DNA of 64,000 nucleotides from Lewinellaceae bacterium (GTDB lineage Bacteria > Bacteroidota > Bacteroidia > Chitinophagales > Saprospiraceae): positions 3,708,001 to 3,772,000 of the forward strand of contig JACJXW010000004.1 in assembly GCA_020636405.1 (NCBI GenBank), given 5' to 3'. Position 1 is the stretch's first letter; every line of letters starts with the position of its first letter. The translations under genes were made by a program, and so were the position numbers. Below are positions 1-9,008 of the stretch, in pieces. Below the pieces are notes generated by a model. That model did not search any database, was not told the DNA's origin, and saw nothing but the letters and a program-made list of their open reading frames with translations.

Positions 1-325
1 GTTGTTCCATATAGGCAGCCAGGACTTTCCCCAGCTGGGCGGCGTTGAACTGGCCGCCGTACATCTCCGCTTCGCCTTTCCTCAGGTTCAATTCTCCGGC
101 TGCCCACATCCGGTAGGCCTCGCGGATCTCCTCTATGCCCAGGCCTGCAAATTTTTTCCGGGTTATCCGCACGCATTCAGTGAAGGTTTCCTCCAACACG
201 GCCTGCCTTGCTCCGTAGTCCTGGGCTACCTCCCTGAGGGCCACCATCAGGCGGGCAAAGGCCTCTTCCATGGGCATGTGCCGCAACTGGTTGTGGTAGC
301 CTGTGATGGCGGCGTCAAGTAGCAC
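1..325 (-). CDS. Partial unknown protein, runs off left edge
   Basis: About 108 codons are visible; the frame leaves the window without a stop. The GTG at 325 lies 11 bases inside the end of the preceding minus-strand gene, so the two are probably translationally coupled. An ATG at 277 (MPMEEAF) is the alternative start. The visible protein is hydrophilic and mostly helical, rich in Glu, Arg and Lys, with no signal peptide or membrane segment. I do not recognise the family. Its position directly after a winged-helix DNA-binding gene suggests a replication or mobile-element accessory role, but that is inference only. Confidence 0.55.
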   Translation of the reverse strand, partial: MLLDAAITGYHNQLRHMPMEEAFARLMVALREVAQDYGARQAVLEETFTECVRITRKKFAGLGIEEIREAYRMWAAGELNLRKGEAEMYGGQFNAAQLGKVLAAYMEQ

Positions 326-1445
326 GGGGGAAGCCCCCGACTGGGACAATGCCTTCTTCCGCAAGGAGCGTAGCGTAGACGCGCCGGGCGCTTTCCTCAC
401 TGAGGATACCGCCGTTGGTTTTGACAGTTTGTCCATTTTGATATTTTCTCGGGTAAAACAGAGGGTCTTTAACCAGCCAGCTTTCAAAGCCGGCCAGGTT
501 CTTGCTGCTGCGGGCTTTCCAGATGAAAATCCACCGCCCGTTCTTCTGGTGGTTGCGGAAGTAGTCGGAACAGCACTCGCGGGCCTGCTCCTGGCTGCCC
601 GGGTAGCGGGCGTTGGCGATGATGCCGGGCAGGTAGCCGTTGTCGAGGGCCCAGGACCAGAAGGACTCGGCGGCCTGGGTGTGATTTTTGGCTTCGGCTT
701 CGCTCAGCCTGCAGCTTGGCCCATCGGATTCAGGTTCGGCTGCACCGCTGGCTTCGGCTCCGCTCAGCCAGCGGTGGGGAGGGGGGGCGCCGGAACCGGG
801 GGGTGGGGTATGCTCGGCTGCTTTCAGCCGGGCACGGAGGCCTTTGGCTTCCTGCCGCAGGATTTCCAGCTCCCGGCGCAGCTTTTCATTTTCCTGTTTC
901 AATTTTTCCGCTTCCTCGCACGCGCGCGCGTATAGCGCTCTCAATTCTTCCTGTTTATTCAATTCTTCTTGTTTATTCAATTCTTCAAAAGAGTATTCAA
1001 TACTTCCTGGCGGGTTTTCAGGCTGCTGAAAACCAGTATCCTGAAAATCAGTATGCTGAAATTCCGTATCCTGAGTTTCAGTGCCCTGAAGTTCCGTATC
1101 CTGGCTCTGTGGAATAGAGCAGCCTTGACCCGGGTTATTCCACAGGGCTGGCGGCGTGTATTTCCGGGCGAGGCTGAAGGGTATGGTATAGCGGTTGCTG
1201 GACAGCCGCCGGCCGTCATCGGTGCGGCGCTGGGCTTTCCGGGCCAGCTGGTGTCTTTCGAGCAGGGCGATGTCCTTGTCCAGGGCGTCGCGGCCCAGGC
1301 CGGTGATGGCCCGCAGTGTTTTGCGGGAAGGCCAGGCCTGGTTGTGCTCGTTCATGAACTTGGAGATGGCAACAAGCACGCCGATGGCGCGGGCGCCGAC
1401 GATGGGCATTTTCTCTAAAACCAGGGAGTCGCAAAGGTTGATCAT
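315..1445 (-). CDS. Winged-helix (HTH_36-like) mobile-element protein with pentapeptide repeats
   Basis: The 376-residue protein starts with a winged-helix region (about residues 10-90: NEHNQAWPSRKTLRAITGL, then DALDKDIALLERHQLA), of the kind seen in phage or plasmid replication organisers that bind origins. Residues about 115-140 are five degenerate pentapeptides of the type QDTEF, encoded by 15-base tandem repeats. A long coiled coil follows (about 155-210), beginning with a repeated NKQEEL, then a Pro/Gly/Ser-rich linker. The last 130 residues form a compact domain with WSWALDNGY and WIFIWKARSSKNLAGFESWL, which I do not recognise. It is probably co-transcribed with the overlapping downstream gene. 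A DNA-binding role is inferred from the N-terminus; a replication function is not proven by the sequence. Confidence 0.75.
   Translation of the reverse strand: MINLCDSLVLEKMPIVGARAIGVLVAISKFMNEHNQAWPSRKTLRAITGLGRDALDKDIALLERHQLARKAQRRTDDGRRLSSNRYTIPFSLARKYTPPALWNNPGQGCSIPQSQDTELQGTETQDTEFQHTDFQDTGFQQPENPPGSIEYSFEELNKQEELNKQEELRALYARACEEAEKLKQENEKLRRELEILRQEAKGLRARLKAAEHTPPPGSGAPPPHRWLSGAEASGAAEPESDGPSCRLSEAEAKNHTQAAESFWSWALDNGYLPGIIANARYPGSQEQARECCSDYFRNHQKNGRWIFIWKARSSKNLAGFESWLVKDPLFYPRKYQNGQTVKTNGGILSEESARRVYATLLAEEGIVPVGGFPRAT
1031..1105. repeat. Five degenerate 15-bp tandem repeats inside the HTH gene
   Basis: Five consecutive 15-base units share the pattern nnnCnGTatcCTGaa on the + strand. 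They encode the QDTEF-like pentapeptides on the minus strand. The length is a multiple of three, so copy-number change would keep the reading frame. Confidence 0.8.
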
Positions 1446-1811
1446 GGCTTATATCCATTAGAGGTGAGAGAAAAGGCCCCGGCCGGCAAGCAGCCGGAGC
1501 CAGCAAGAGACAAGACGGGTTCAGATAACAATCGAAAGGCTCCCGGGCTTTCCACTAGAACACTGATACTCTACACTCCGCTTGAAGTTCACCCTTTGCC
1601 CGGGAGCAGCTGCGCCTACATGTACTTTGGGGCTTGGAAGAAACAGACAGCTTAATGAATTCTGACTGCTGTGAAAAAGCCGCAATACGCATACACCAGC
1701 GCCCCGCCTCCCTCCTGTCGGCTGCAGCGCCCTCGTTTGGGCGCCACAGCCTTGGAAAACAGGAGGTGTCGGTTGCGAACCTATCGCAGGCCGCAAAATG
1801 CACTTTTTAGA
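1446..1811. other. Intergenic, only short inverted repeats
   Basis: 366 bases without a convincing gene. Small stems are visible, for example TCCCGGGC near 1538 pairing with GCCCGGGA near 1598, and CCTCCTGTCGG near 1713 pairing imperfectly with AACAGGAGG near 1758. Possible reading frames here have atypical composition and no recognisable protein. Confidence 0.4.
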
Positions 1812-2219
1812 TCATGGAGGAGCGTTGGGTTCGCCGGGCACTTCATGTGAAGATGCGCCGCCCTTCCGCTCGAAGCTGGTTATTTTCAGCCGGCCGAGTT
1901 CAGCGCCGGCTATGGAGTAGTAAAGCAAAGTGAAGCTGTCTTCCCCGTCGCCGTCATCCAGCTCTTTCAGTTCCCATTCAATGAGGCCGAAAGCTTTGCC
2001 TTTGTTGCGCTCGATGAAGGCAACTGAGCGGATGGCCCGGAAGTTGTTGGTGCCGGCGAGGGCCCGCTCGGGCCCGTCCCAGGGCTGGCCCTGTATGCCG
2101 TAGAGGATGAAGTCGCCGACTAGCTCGCGAAGAGACTCGAAGGGAAGGGGCTTGTCCCGCTTTGCCCGGTTGTAAAGAGAGGCCCGGGCAACGGGGTACG
2201 GTATGGCAGTTATTCCCAT
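1812..2219 (-). CDS. Hypothetical protein, 135 aa
   Basis: An ATG-started frame of 135 residues with ordinary soluble composition. The N-terminal half is Arg/Pro-rich (VARASLYNRAKRDK). The C-terminal half looks like a small beta-rich fold (FIERNKGKAFGLIEWELKEL, then FTLLYYSIAGAELGRLKI). No signal peptide or membrane segment. I do not recognise the family. It lies upstream of, and in the same direction as, the winged-helix gene, with a 366-base gap, so it may belong to the same mobile module. Confidence 0.6.
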   Translation of the reverse strand: MGITAIPYPVARASLYNRAKRDKPLPFESLRELVGDFILYGIQGQPWDGPERALAGTNNFRAIRSVAFIERNKGKAFGLIEWELKELDDGDGEDSFTLLYYSIAGAELGRLKITSFERKGGASSHEVPGEPNAPP

Positions 2220-2409
2220 TGCAGATAATTTTTTCCCAGTTGTTGAAGGATTTGGATTTTGCCCCTCCTGTTCCTATATTTGAGTGGTACAGCAACCACT
2301 CTTTACTTATTTAGATGTAATTTTACATTAAATTAAATGTAAAAGGTCAATTATCCGTAGACTGGATTCAATTTTAACATTTCTTTAACATTTATTAAAC
2401 CCGGCAAGA

Positions 2410-2832
2410 TTGAAACAAGAGGTTAACAACAGGTTTATTGACGGGCTGGAAGCCCTCAAAAAGAAAGGAGTCAGCTTTGTGGCCATGGCGCGGTCCATGG
2501 GGGTTCCCAAACAAAAAGTCATTGATATCCGCCACGGGCGGTCATCGGCCGACGAGCTGCTGCTGTCGCGATTGCTGGACGCTTACCCTGAACTAGTGAG
2601 GGATGGAGAAATTCCGCCGATGAGCCCGGAGCGGATACAGTCGGAAATCGCCGCCCGGGATGCAGAGCTGGAAAAACTTGCGAAAGAGGTGGCGGGCCTG
2701 GAGAAGCTTCTGAAGAAAGCCAATACGGAAAAGGAGGATACCCAGAAGGAGCTCAAACGAGCCATGGACATCATCGAGAAACAAACCAATACCATCAACG
2801 CCCTGCTGAAAAAGCAAGGGGTCATTGAGTAG
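2410..2832 (+). CDS. HTH plus coiled-coil DNA-binding protein, TTG start
   Basis: 140 residues. The N-terminus reads like a Cro/CI-type helix-turn-helix (FIDGLEALKKKGVSFVAMAR, then SMGVPKQKVIDIRHGRSS; about residues 8-50). The C-terminal 65 residues are a strong Lys/Glu/Leu coiled coil (about 75-135), so the protein probably dimerises. The longest frame begins with TTG at 2410; there is no upstream ATG in frame, and the next ATG would remove half of the HTH, so TTG is preferred. The leader (2290-2409) is very AT-rich. It is divergent from the 2219 gene, and could be its regulator, by inference. Confidence 0.7.
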   Translation: MKQEVNNRFIDGLEALKKKGVSFVAMARSMGVPKQKVIDIRHGRSSADELLLSRLLDAYPELVRDGEIPPMSPERIQSEIAARDAELEKLAKEVAGLEKLLKKANTEKEDTQKELKRAMDIIEKQTNTINALLKKQGVIE

Positions 2833-2858
2833 CCGCAGCCTATCATCCGATAGAGTGC

Positions 2859-3011
2859 TTAATTCTCCCTCTCTATTTTTTCCTTTAGCCTCCAGACCAC
2901 TTCCCTGGTTTTCAGCGCTTCCCGCTTGACGGCGGGGTCTTTCGATTTTTTTGCCTTAGCTATCAATTCCTTGAGTGCGCCAATGACAGCGCGAGGGTCT
3001 ACTTTGCCCAT
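2859..3011 (-). CDS. Small basic protein, 50 aa
   Basis: A 50-codon minus-strand frame with ATG at 3011 and TAA at 2861-2859. The product is highly charged and helical (Lys, Arg and Glu rich, ending in KEKIERE). It lies convergent with the HTH/coiled-coil gene, 26 bases past its stop. Codon use looks like the neighbours (DPAVKREALKTREVVW). It is too short to assign; it could be a small nucleic-acid-binding or partner protein. Confidence 0.45.
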   Translation of the reverse strand: MGKVDPRAVIGALKELIAKAKKSKDPAVKREALKTREVVWRLKEKIEREN

Positions 3012-3560
3012 GGCTGGTGTTTTCGCCGCCGGCGCTCAGCGCCGGCACATTAGAAAATCAATTCCGGTGATAGCTTTAAACAATTTGAATTGGTACAGGT
3101 AGGGGGGTGCAGGGTAAAAGTAGGAAGATGTAAGAGAATTGTTCATGACTTTTTACAAGAAAAAAGACATAGCAGATTTGGGCAAAACCGGAGGTAAATA
3201 AATTATAAGTAGCTGATAATGTTAGAGGTGAGAACTTCAAATGTGAAGGTAAAACAACAGAATGGCTGGAATCTGAATTGCATTTTTTCAGATCCGGTTC
3301 GTATATTTAAGGTATAGTTTTAAACGTTTTAAAGGCAGCGCTGCTGAAACAGTTCGGTGGCGCTGCACTTCAACCACTACCTCAAAACCCTTGTAAATCT
3401 TCATTGATGATCCCCATAAAGACCATCAATGCAATAATGGAACTCATATACCATTTTTTCAGAAGGGTTGTAAATACATATCTACTCAAACCTACAACCC
3501 TTCATTTTTTGGGCCGATAACGTTTTGTTGTGTTAATTTGGTTAACAAACATGGATTATT
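3012..3560. other. AT-rich intergenic region
   Basis: 549 bases with many stops in all frames and no gene that I can support. The last 90 bases form the leader of the 3561 gene. TTTTTTGG near 3505 followed about 21 bases later by TTAATTTG near 3534 is a weak match to the Bacteroidota promoter pattern (TTTG ... TAnnTTTG), off by one base. Confidence 0.4.
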
Positions 3561-4967
3561 ATGAAGGACTTGATAGATATGTCTCTGAATATTAATAATT
3601 TAGATTTAAAAAAAGAGTCAAAAATCGAGTTTCTGTTTGAAGGAATAAAAAATGGGGAATTCAAAACAGACAAAGATGCCAGGGCTGCTATTTTTGGTTC
3701 TGAAAATTGTACAGCGTATTACAGCGAGTTAAAAGGAAAACTCAGGGATGCTTTAGTTGATGCGGCGATAATGAATAGTAACCAAGGTTCTGAGGCAAAC
3801 AAAGCATTTGCAAAAGCCTCAAAATATTATCTGGCAGCTCTACATTTCTATCGGGCCGGAAGCCGTATTGCCGGGCACGAATTGTCAAAAAAAGCATGTA
3901 ATATTGCCAGAAAATACAACTTTACTCAGTTACATTTCCTGGCTAGTAATGAAATTGCTCACCATTATGGAGCGATAGAGGGAGATACCCGTGAGTTCAA
4001 TTTCTTTTTGAAGGAGGCCCATACTTCCTTTGAAAACCTTCAATCTGAAGTAATGGCGCGCCTTAGTTATCTGGAGATTGCTCATAAGCATGCGAATAGC
4101 CGTAGCCTAAAGAAGAACTTGCTTCCAATCATAGACGAAAAGGTTAAGCAGATACAGTCCATACCTCATGCAAATACATTTTCCTTTGTAATCTACTATT
4201 ATAATATCCAGGCTTTTAAACATAGTATTCTCCGGGACTTTGAAGGAATGATCCTTCTTTGTGACGAGGCTCTCCTGAAACTGAAAGCAATCAAAGCCAA
4301 GCCCTATATAGGCTACTTTGCTTTCAAAGTTAAAAAGCTTATGGCCTTTATCTCCCTGAGCGAATATGGCCTGGCCCAAAAAGAGTTGGATGATTGCCTT
4401 CGGCTGGCGCCCAAGGGTTCTTATAACTGGGCCCTCGCCTTAGTCTACAAGGCTATCCTCGGTTTTTATTCCAACAACCTGGAGCAGACGGCTGAAGCGA
4501 TCGGGCATGCCAGGAAACTCTACAATAAATTGCCGGAAAACGTCAGAGATCAATGGCTTGTTATAGAAGCTTTCCTGGATTTTCTGAAGGGAAGGAATGT
4601 GAAAATGGGCAAGCTCCTCAATCAGGTGGACCTGTTCAGCCGCGACAAACAGGGAGCCAATATCCCGGTTATCATATTAGAGGCAATTTCTTTGCTAAAA
4701 AGCGGCAAAAAAGGTGGCTTAATCGATAAAGCTGAAGCTTATAAGCAATATGCTCACCGCAACCTCAGGGGAGAAACCACTATTCGGTCTAACCTGTTCA
4801 TGAAGATGCTGCTCCAGATACCGGCGGGGCGGTTCAAAAGGGAAGTTGTAGAGCGCAGGGTTAAGCAGTATCAAGCTAGGTTGTCCTCTCATGATATTGA
4901 AGCCATCGAGGTAGAAATGGTGCCCTATGAGGCCCTTTGGGAGAAGGTTTTGGAATTGCTGGATTAG
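3561..4967 (+). CDS. TPR-like alpha-solenoid protein, 468 aa
   Basis: The protein is almost entirely helical, built from repeated ~35-40 residue helical pairs that resemble degenerate TPRs (for example ASKYYLAALHFYRAGSRIAG, LALVYKAILGFYSNNLEQ). No signal peptide, membrane segment or catalytic motif is visible. Such solenoids usually bind other proteins. An upstream ATG at 3551 is in another frame and soon meets a stop; ATG 3561 or 3579 (MSLNINN) are both possible starts. It stands alone between a long AT-rich leader and a metallophosphoesterase remnant. The exact family and partner cannot be told from the sequence. Confidence 0.8.
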   Translation: MKDLIDMSLNINNLDLKKESKIEFLFEGIKNGEFKTDKDARAAIFGSENCTAYYSELKGKLRDALVDAAIMNSNQGSEANKAFAKASKYYLAALHFYRAGSRIAGHELSKKACNIARKYNFTQLHFLASNEIAHHYGAIEGDTREFNFFLKEAHTSFENLQSEVMARLSYLEIAHKHANSRSLKKNLLPIIDEKVKQIQSIPHANTFSFVIYYYNIQAFKHSILRDFEGMILLCDEALLKLKAIKAKPYIGYFAFKVKKLMAFISLSEYGLAQKELDDCLRLAPKGSYNWALALVYKAILGFYSNNLEQTAEAIGHARKLYNKLPENVRDQWLVIEAFLDFLKGRNVKMGKLLNQVDLFSRDKQGANIPVIILEAISLLKSGKKGGLIDKAEAYKQYAHRNLRGETTIRSNLFMKMLLQIPAGRFKREVVERRVKQYQARLSSHDIEAIEVEMVPYEALWEKVLELLD

Positions 4968-5047
4968 CTCGCTACAGCTGGTTGAAGAAAGTCGCCGGGC
5001 TGAACCATTCTTACCCCAAACCCTATTCTCAACCGAAAAAAAACAAG

Positions 5048-5194
5048 TTGAAGATCCAATACTGTTCCGGCCTGCACCTCGAATTCCCGGAAAACCGCCG
5101 GTGGCTGGCGGCCAACCCGCTGATCTCCTCGGCGGAGGTACTGGTGATTGCCGGCGATTGCTTCTATTTGGGCGATGATTACGAGGCCCTTTGA
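5048..5194 (+). pseudogene. N-terminal remnant of a calcineurin-like metallophosphoesterase
   Basis: The frame reads LKIQYCSGLHLEFPENRRWL followed by SSAEVLVIAGDCFYLGDDY, then stops. Intact phosphoesterases of this type begin MKIQYxSDLHLEF and continue to LAGD. Here the metal-binding Asp of SDLH is Gly, the start codon is TTG, and everything after about residue 45 is missing. It is clearly a truncated, inactivated copy. It sits 80 bases past the solenoid gene and just after the convergent CHAT gene's end. Confidence 0.75.
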
Positions 5195-5229
5195 ATTTAA
5201 AACGACAACAGAATGTTGCTGGCCGGAAC

Positions 5230-8200
5230 TCAACCACCCCACATCACAAACCCACCCCAGTACGGCGCCCTTTGGAGTTCCGGGCCCAGCTCGCCTCGAA
5301 TGCAGTCCTGTTTCACGCTGGCAAGCGCTTCCGGGAAGGGATGCACTTTCAATTTCCGGTAGAAGGCCTGGACGAATCGGGCGGTATGTTCATCGTGAAT
5401 GGCCCATAGGGAAGCGATGACGGAATGGCTGCCGGCAGCCAGGAAGGCACTGGCCAGGCCGATGGCCCCTTCCCCGCTATATAGCTTTCCGAGGCTGGTT
5501 TCGCAGGCTGAGAGAAACACAAGGCTGGCCTGTAGTTGTAGCCCCTCGGCTTCCATGAGTGTAAGATAGGAGTTGCCGTTGGAAGCCTCAGGCGCCAGGA
5601 CAAGGGCTGAAAGTTCCGGCAGGAAAGGCAGGGAGATGGCGTGCGTTGCGAAATGCAAGATGTCAAACTGCCTCAGCTTGCCGGCCGCAGACCAATTCAG
5701 GAGGCGAGAGGGAGTAGCCCGTTTGCCAATAAGAAGTTCAGCCACTTCGGCCTCTTTCTCAATATGCTTAATTTCTTTTTCGGCAAACGGCAGGTTTCGC
5801 CAGCCGGAGATGCCGAACTCGCGGTACCAGGCTGGAGTAGGGGAGGCTTTCTTGTGGATCTGTTCCCGCCATTCGCTGAGGGTGCTCGGCGGCGGCGCTC
5901 CCGCCTCCTTTTTTATCAAGGGCGGTTCTTGGTAGTCCACTAAACCAACCGCCAAAACCTTTTTCCAGCTGGCTGGAAGTTGTTTTTTCAGGTGAAGAAA
6001 AACCGATGCCGAGGGAAACAACTGGATGTTATGGGTTTCCGCCAGAAAACTGCCCTGCCCGTCCACTAACGTATCGAAGGGCAGCAGAGATAAAACATCA
6101 TCAGGAGACAGGAATAACCGGGAGCAGCCGGCCAGCCCACCGGAGAAAGGCTCCAGCAAGAGCCGGTAAAAAAACCGAGCAATCTCCCTATCTCCTTCCA
6201 CTTTTCGATGGCTCCACAAACGCTGGTCGCGTTGAAGGCGCTGCCGGTAGTAGATGAGCAGGCTTTCCATTCGTTCTGCATATACGCTGCGCTGCCGCTT
6301 CAGGCGAAACGTGAGATGCGGCGGTTGCCCATTCAGAGCGCCGGTGGGAGGCGATGCCCTTCCAGCAGGCGCCTCCGGGCGCGCGGCCCGCCTACTCCCC
6401 GGGTAATCCGTCTCAAAAAAACGGCGAAGCGGGATAACTACTGTCTTCACCTCCCGTTTGGTGATGAATAATGCCAGAAGGCTCTCTGCCCGGCTGTTCG
6501 CGAAGGCCAGCAGGCCCGCTCCCACGGGCAGCGCCTGTTGAACTTCTGAAAAGCCCGGCGCTTCAGCCGGCGCCCTACCAGCCATTTTAGCCAGCAGTTC
6601 CCGGCTGCGGTATTTTTCCAGTTCCCGGAATGCATCTTCCTCCCTTCCCAGCAGAACCAGCGTATGGGCCAGCAGTTCATAAGTATGGTATTCCTGGTCC
6701 AGGAAAGACATCCGGTAACCGGGGGCGCCCTGCCTACGCAGAGACTCCTTGATCCGCACCGATTCCACAAAATGCTCCAATGCCCGCTGGTAATCACCAT
6801 TTTCATGATACAGAAAGCCCAGGTTGTGGTAGTCGGTGCTCAATTGAGACTGCTGCCCCAGGGCGGTATCCGCCTTCAGCGCTTCTTCAAGGAAAGGCAG
6901 GGCCTCCTCTCTTCTGCCCACCCGCAATAAAAAGACACCCAGGTTATTGAAGGCCGTCGGCTGTTCCGCCATCATTCCGGTTTCCTCCACCAGCTGTAGC
7001 GCCATACGGAGATACCGCTCCGCCTCGTTATCATTTCTCAGTTCATCCTCCACGATGCCCCGCAGTGTGTAGAGGCCCATCAAAACAGAAGGAAGGGGAG
7101 GCAAGCCGCCGGCGCCCTCCAGCTGTTGCAGCTCCTCCTTTGCCTTTTTGTAGTAGCCCAGAGCATAATGAGCTTCGGCGATGCTGGCCCTGATCCGGGG
7201 AACATCCATAAACAGCTCCTGGCTCTTTGCCACTTGCAAGGCCTCTTTCAGCAGCGAGAGCGCCAGTTCGTGGTTTCCCCAAAAACTTTGCATGCCTGCC
7301 TGGTTCCTCAGGAAGAGGGCCCTTTCCGAAGGCCCCAGCTCCTGAGCCAGCTTGCCCGACTCTTCAAAAAGCTGCTCTGCCCGTTCCAACTGGCCCAGTT
7401 GCCGGCAGGCGGCGGCCAGGTTGTTCAGGGCCGCACAGTAAGCAGCCTGGTTGCCGCTATCGCGTTCGTGCGGCAGCATCTTTTCATGGATTGCCAGCGC
7501 CCGCTGGTAATCGCCGGTATCGTAAGCCATAGCTGCCATATGGGCGAGCGCCGGCCAGTACACTTCCTCATAACCGATCCGTTGGCCGATATCGATGGCC
7601 TCTTGAAGGTGGGATTCGGCTTCAGGGTAGTTCTCCTGCGCCAGATAACTCAGCCCGGTGTCATAATGGAATGCCGCCAGGGTTTCCTCATCGCCGACGG
7701 CTCCTGCTTTTTCAAAGGCAGCCCGGTAACAATCCTTTGCTTCCTTTGCCTTCCCCTGCCGCAACAAGGCATTCCCTTTCATTTGCCAGGCGGAAATTTC
7801 CTCCCACCACCAATCCTCTTCCGGGAACTGTTCCATTTTCTGCCGGGCCAGGCGGAGCTGTTTCAGGGAGTCTTCAGGCTGCCATGCCGCCTCATAAGCA
7901 GCTGCGAGGTCCATATGTACGCTGACAACATCCGGAATACCATCCAGGGCCGCCACCCGGGCCAGGCCATAAGCAATCGCCTTACGATGCAGTTCCCGCG
8001 CCTGGTGGTAAGTAACCAGCCGCTCCCAGAAAATATTCATGTAGGAAACGTTGCCCTGAGCTTGGGCCAGCTCCAGCCCCTTTTCCCAGTATTCTACCGC
8101 CCGTTCAAACTGCACATTAACGAACACATCTCCCAGGTGGAAAGCTATATCCATTTTTCCATCCGCATCGGCAGAAACAAAAGCTTTCTCAAAGAGCGCC

Positions 8201-8508
8201 ACCGCCTTCTCCAATTCCCCCTGCTCCTTATACAGCCAGGCCAGTTCTGCCTCCACGATATTCAGGTTGGCTTCCTCCGCTTTGCGGCCTAGCCTCAGCG
8301 CCTCCTCCATCATTGCGGTAGCCGGTGGATAATTTTCCGTTTCCGAATAGCATTCCCCCAGGCTCACCAGGCAGGTATACAGCAAGCTTTCATTAAGCGG
8401 TTGCGTTTTTCGGATGCGGCTCAGCAACTGCTTCCACAATGGGAGCGCTTCCGCATAAGCCCCTTCATCCGATAGCGCTTTAGCCTTATGGAACAAATCA
8501 TCACTCAT
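5230..8508 (-). CDS. TPR-CHAT caspase-like protease
   Basis: About 1092 residues. Roughly residues 1-620 are at least ten TPRs (repeated xxAExxLxxALxLxxxxGxxxxxAxxLxNLGxxxxxxG units). A linker follows, then a C-terminal CHAT domain, a caspase/separase-type cysteine protease. The His is in LHFATHA (about 953) and the Cys in LSACETS (about 1002), followed by the typical GEGAIGLASAFLAAG and VIASLWAIHDEHT. Both catalytic residues are intact. ATG 8508 is preferred over the TTG at 8523; it overlaps the upstream stop by 8 bases, so translation is coupled to the small membrane protein. CHAT proteases act in regulated cell-death or defence signalling, and the TPRs probably sense the partner. The actual target is not visible. 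Confidence 0.92.
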   Translation of the reverse strand: MSDDLFHKAKALSDEGAYAEALPLWKQLLSRIRKTQPLNESLLYTCLVSLGECYSETENYPPATAMMEEALRLGRKAEEANLNIVEAELAWLYKEQGELEKAVALFEKAFVSADADGKMDIAFHLGDVFVNVQFERAVEYWEKGLELAQAQGNVSYMNIFWERLVTYHQARELHRKAIAYGLARVAALDGIPDVVSVHMDLAAAYEAAWQPEDSLKQLRLARQKMEQFPEEDWWWEEISAWQMKGNALLRQGKAKEAKDCYRAAFEKAGAVGDEETLAAFHYDTGLSYLAQENYPEAESHLQEAIDIGQRIGYEEVYWPALAHMAAMAYDTGDYQRALAIHEKMLPHERDSGNQAAYCAALNNLAAACRQLGQLERAEQLFEESGKLAQELGPSERALFLRNQAGMQSFWGNHELALSLLKEALQVAKSQELFMDVPRIRASIAEAHYALGYYKKAKEELQQLEGAGGLPPLPSVLMGLYTLRGIVEDELRNDNEAERYLRMALQLVEETGMMAEQPTAFNNLGVFLLRVGRREEALPFLEEALKADTALGQQSQLSTDYHNLGFLYHENGDYQRALEHFVESVRIKESLRRQGAPGYRMSFLDQEYHTYELLAHTLVLLGREEDAFRELEKYRSRELLAKMAGRAPAEAPGFSEVQQALPVGAGLLAFANSRAESLLALFITKREVKTVVIPLRRFFETDYPGSRRAARPEAPAGRASPPTGALNGQPPHLTFRLKRQRSVYAERMESLLIYYRQRLQRDQRLWSHRKVEGDREIARFFYRLLLEPFSGGLAGCSRLFLSPDDVLSLLPFDTLVDGQGSFLAETHNIQLFPSASVFLHLKKQLPASWKKVLAVGLVDYQEPPLIKKEAGAPPPSTLSEWREQIHKKASPTPAWYREFGISGWRNLPFAEKEIKHIEKEAEVAELLIGKRATPSRLLNWSAAGKLRQFDILHFATHAISLPFLPELSALVLAPEASNGNSYLTLMEAEGLQLQASLVFLSACETSLGKLYSGEGAIGLASAFLAAGSHSVIASLWAIHDEHTARFVQAFYRKLKVHPFPEALASVKQDCIRGELGPELQRAPYWGGFVMWGG

Positions 8509-8965
8509 CCTCCAGGATTGCAATGTGCTCCACCGCCCGGGCCGGCACCTGTTCCAGTACCTCCATTTCCTCCTCCGACGGCTGGGCTCCGGGCAGCCGC
8601 AGGCGGCCCTCAGGAACTGTCAGCAGTTGCTGCAGGAGAGCCACCTTTTCCGGGCTGAGGCCCTGGATCAGTTCCAGCGCCGGGCGGTTGAGCTTGACCT
8701 CGATGGTGGCCTCCGTTCCGTTTTCTTTTTTCCGTTTGGCCCACACCACGCCAACAAGGGCAATAATAGCCGCCAGGGTAGTCGCCGAAGCGCTGATGAT
8801 GGCCGCAAGTACCGTAGGGTCGGCAAAAGGAGAACGGAAATTTTGTTCATTTTCCAGGAGGGTAAATTCGAACGCCTGCTTTCCTTTCGGTAGAGCCGGC
8901 TGGAAGAGGTTCAGCAGCTCTTCGGAAGAAAGGGTATCGCAAATGATGGGAATAGAATGTTGCAT
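8501..8965 (-). CDS. Small single-span membrane protein, CHAT partner
   Basis: 154 residues with one hydrophobic helix at about residues 50-73 (VLAAIISASATTLAAIIALV) followed by AKRKKE, so the C-terminal part is probably cytoplasmic. The C-terminal domain (about 85-154) is acidic with SPEKVALLQQLL. No enzymatic motif. Its stop overlaps the CHAT protease start by 8 bases, so the two form a tight operon. It may be a membrane anchor, a regulator or a substrate of the protease; the context supports partnership but not which of these. Confidence 0.75.
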   Translation of the reverse strand: MQHSIPIICDTLSSEELLNLFQPALPKGKQAFEFTLLENEQNFRSPFADPTVLAAIISASATTLAAIIALVGVVWAKRKKENGTEATIEVKLNRPALELIQGLSPEKVALLQQLLTVPEGRLRLPGAQPSEEEMEVLEQVPARAVEHIAILEDE

Positions 8966-9008
8966 AAGCCAAAGAGTAATGCCAGGTAAGTTATAAAAAA
9001 CAGGAAAG

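Noticed and set aside
1521..1803. Two overlapping minus-strand frames of 82 and 91 codons
   Set aside because: They overlap each other in different frames and lie in a segment dominated by inverted repeats, with no coding character.
7126..8292. Long open frame (388 codons) on the plus strand
   Set aside because: It lies fully opposite the TPR-CHAT gene, whose TPR repeats and catalytic residues are clear. The plus-strand product has no recognisable domain and is a shadow of the codon bias.
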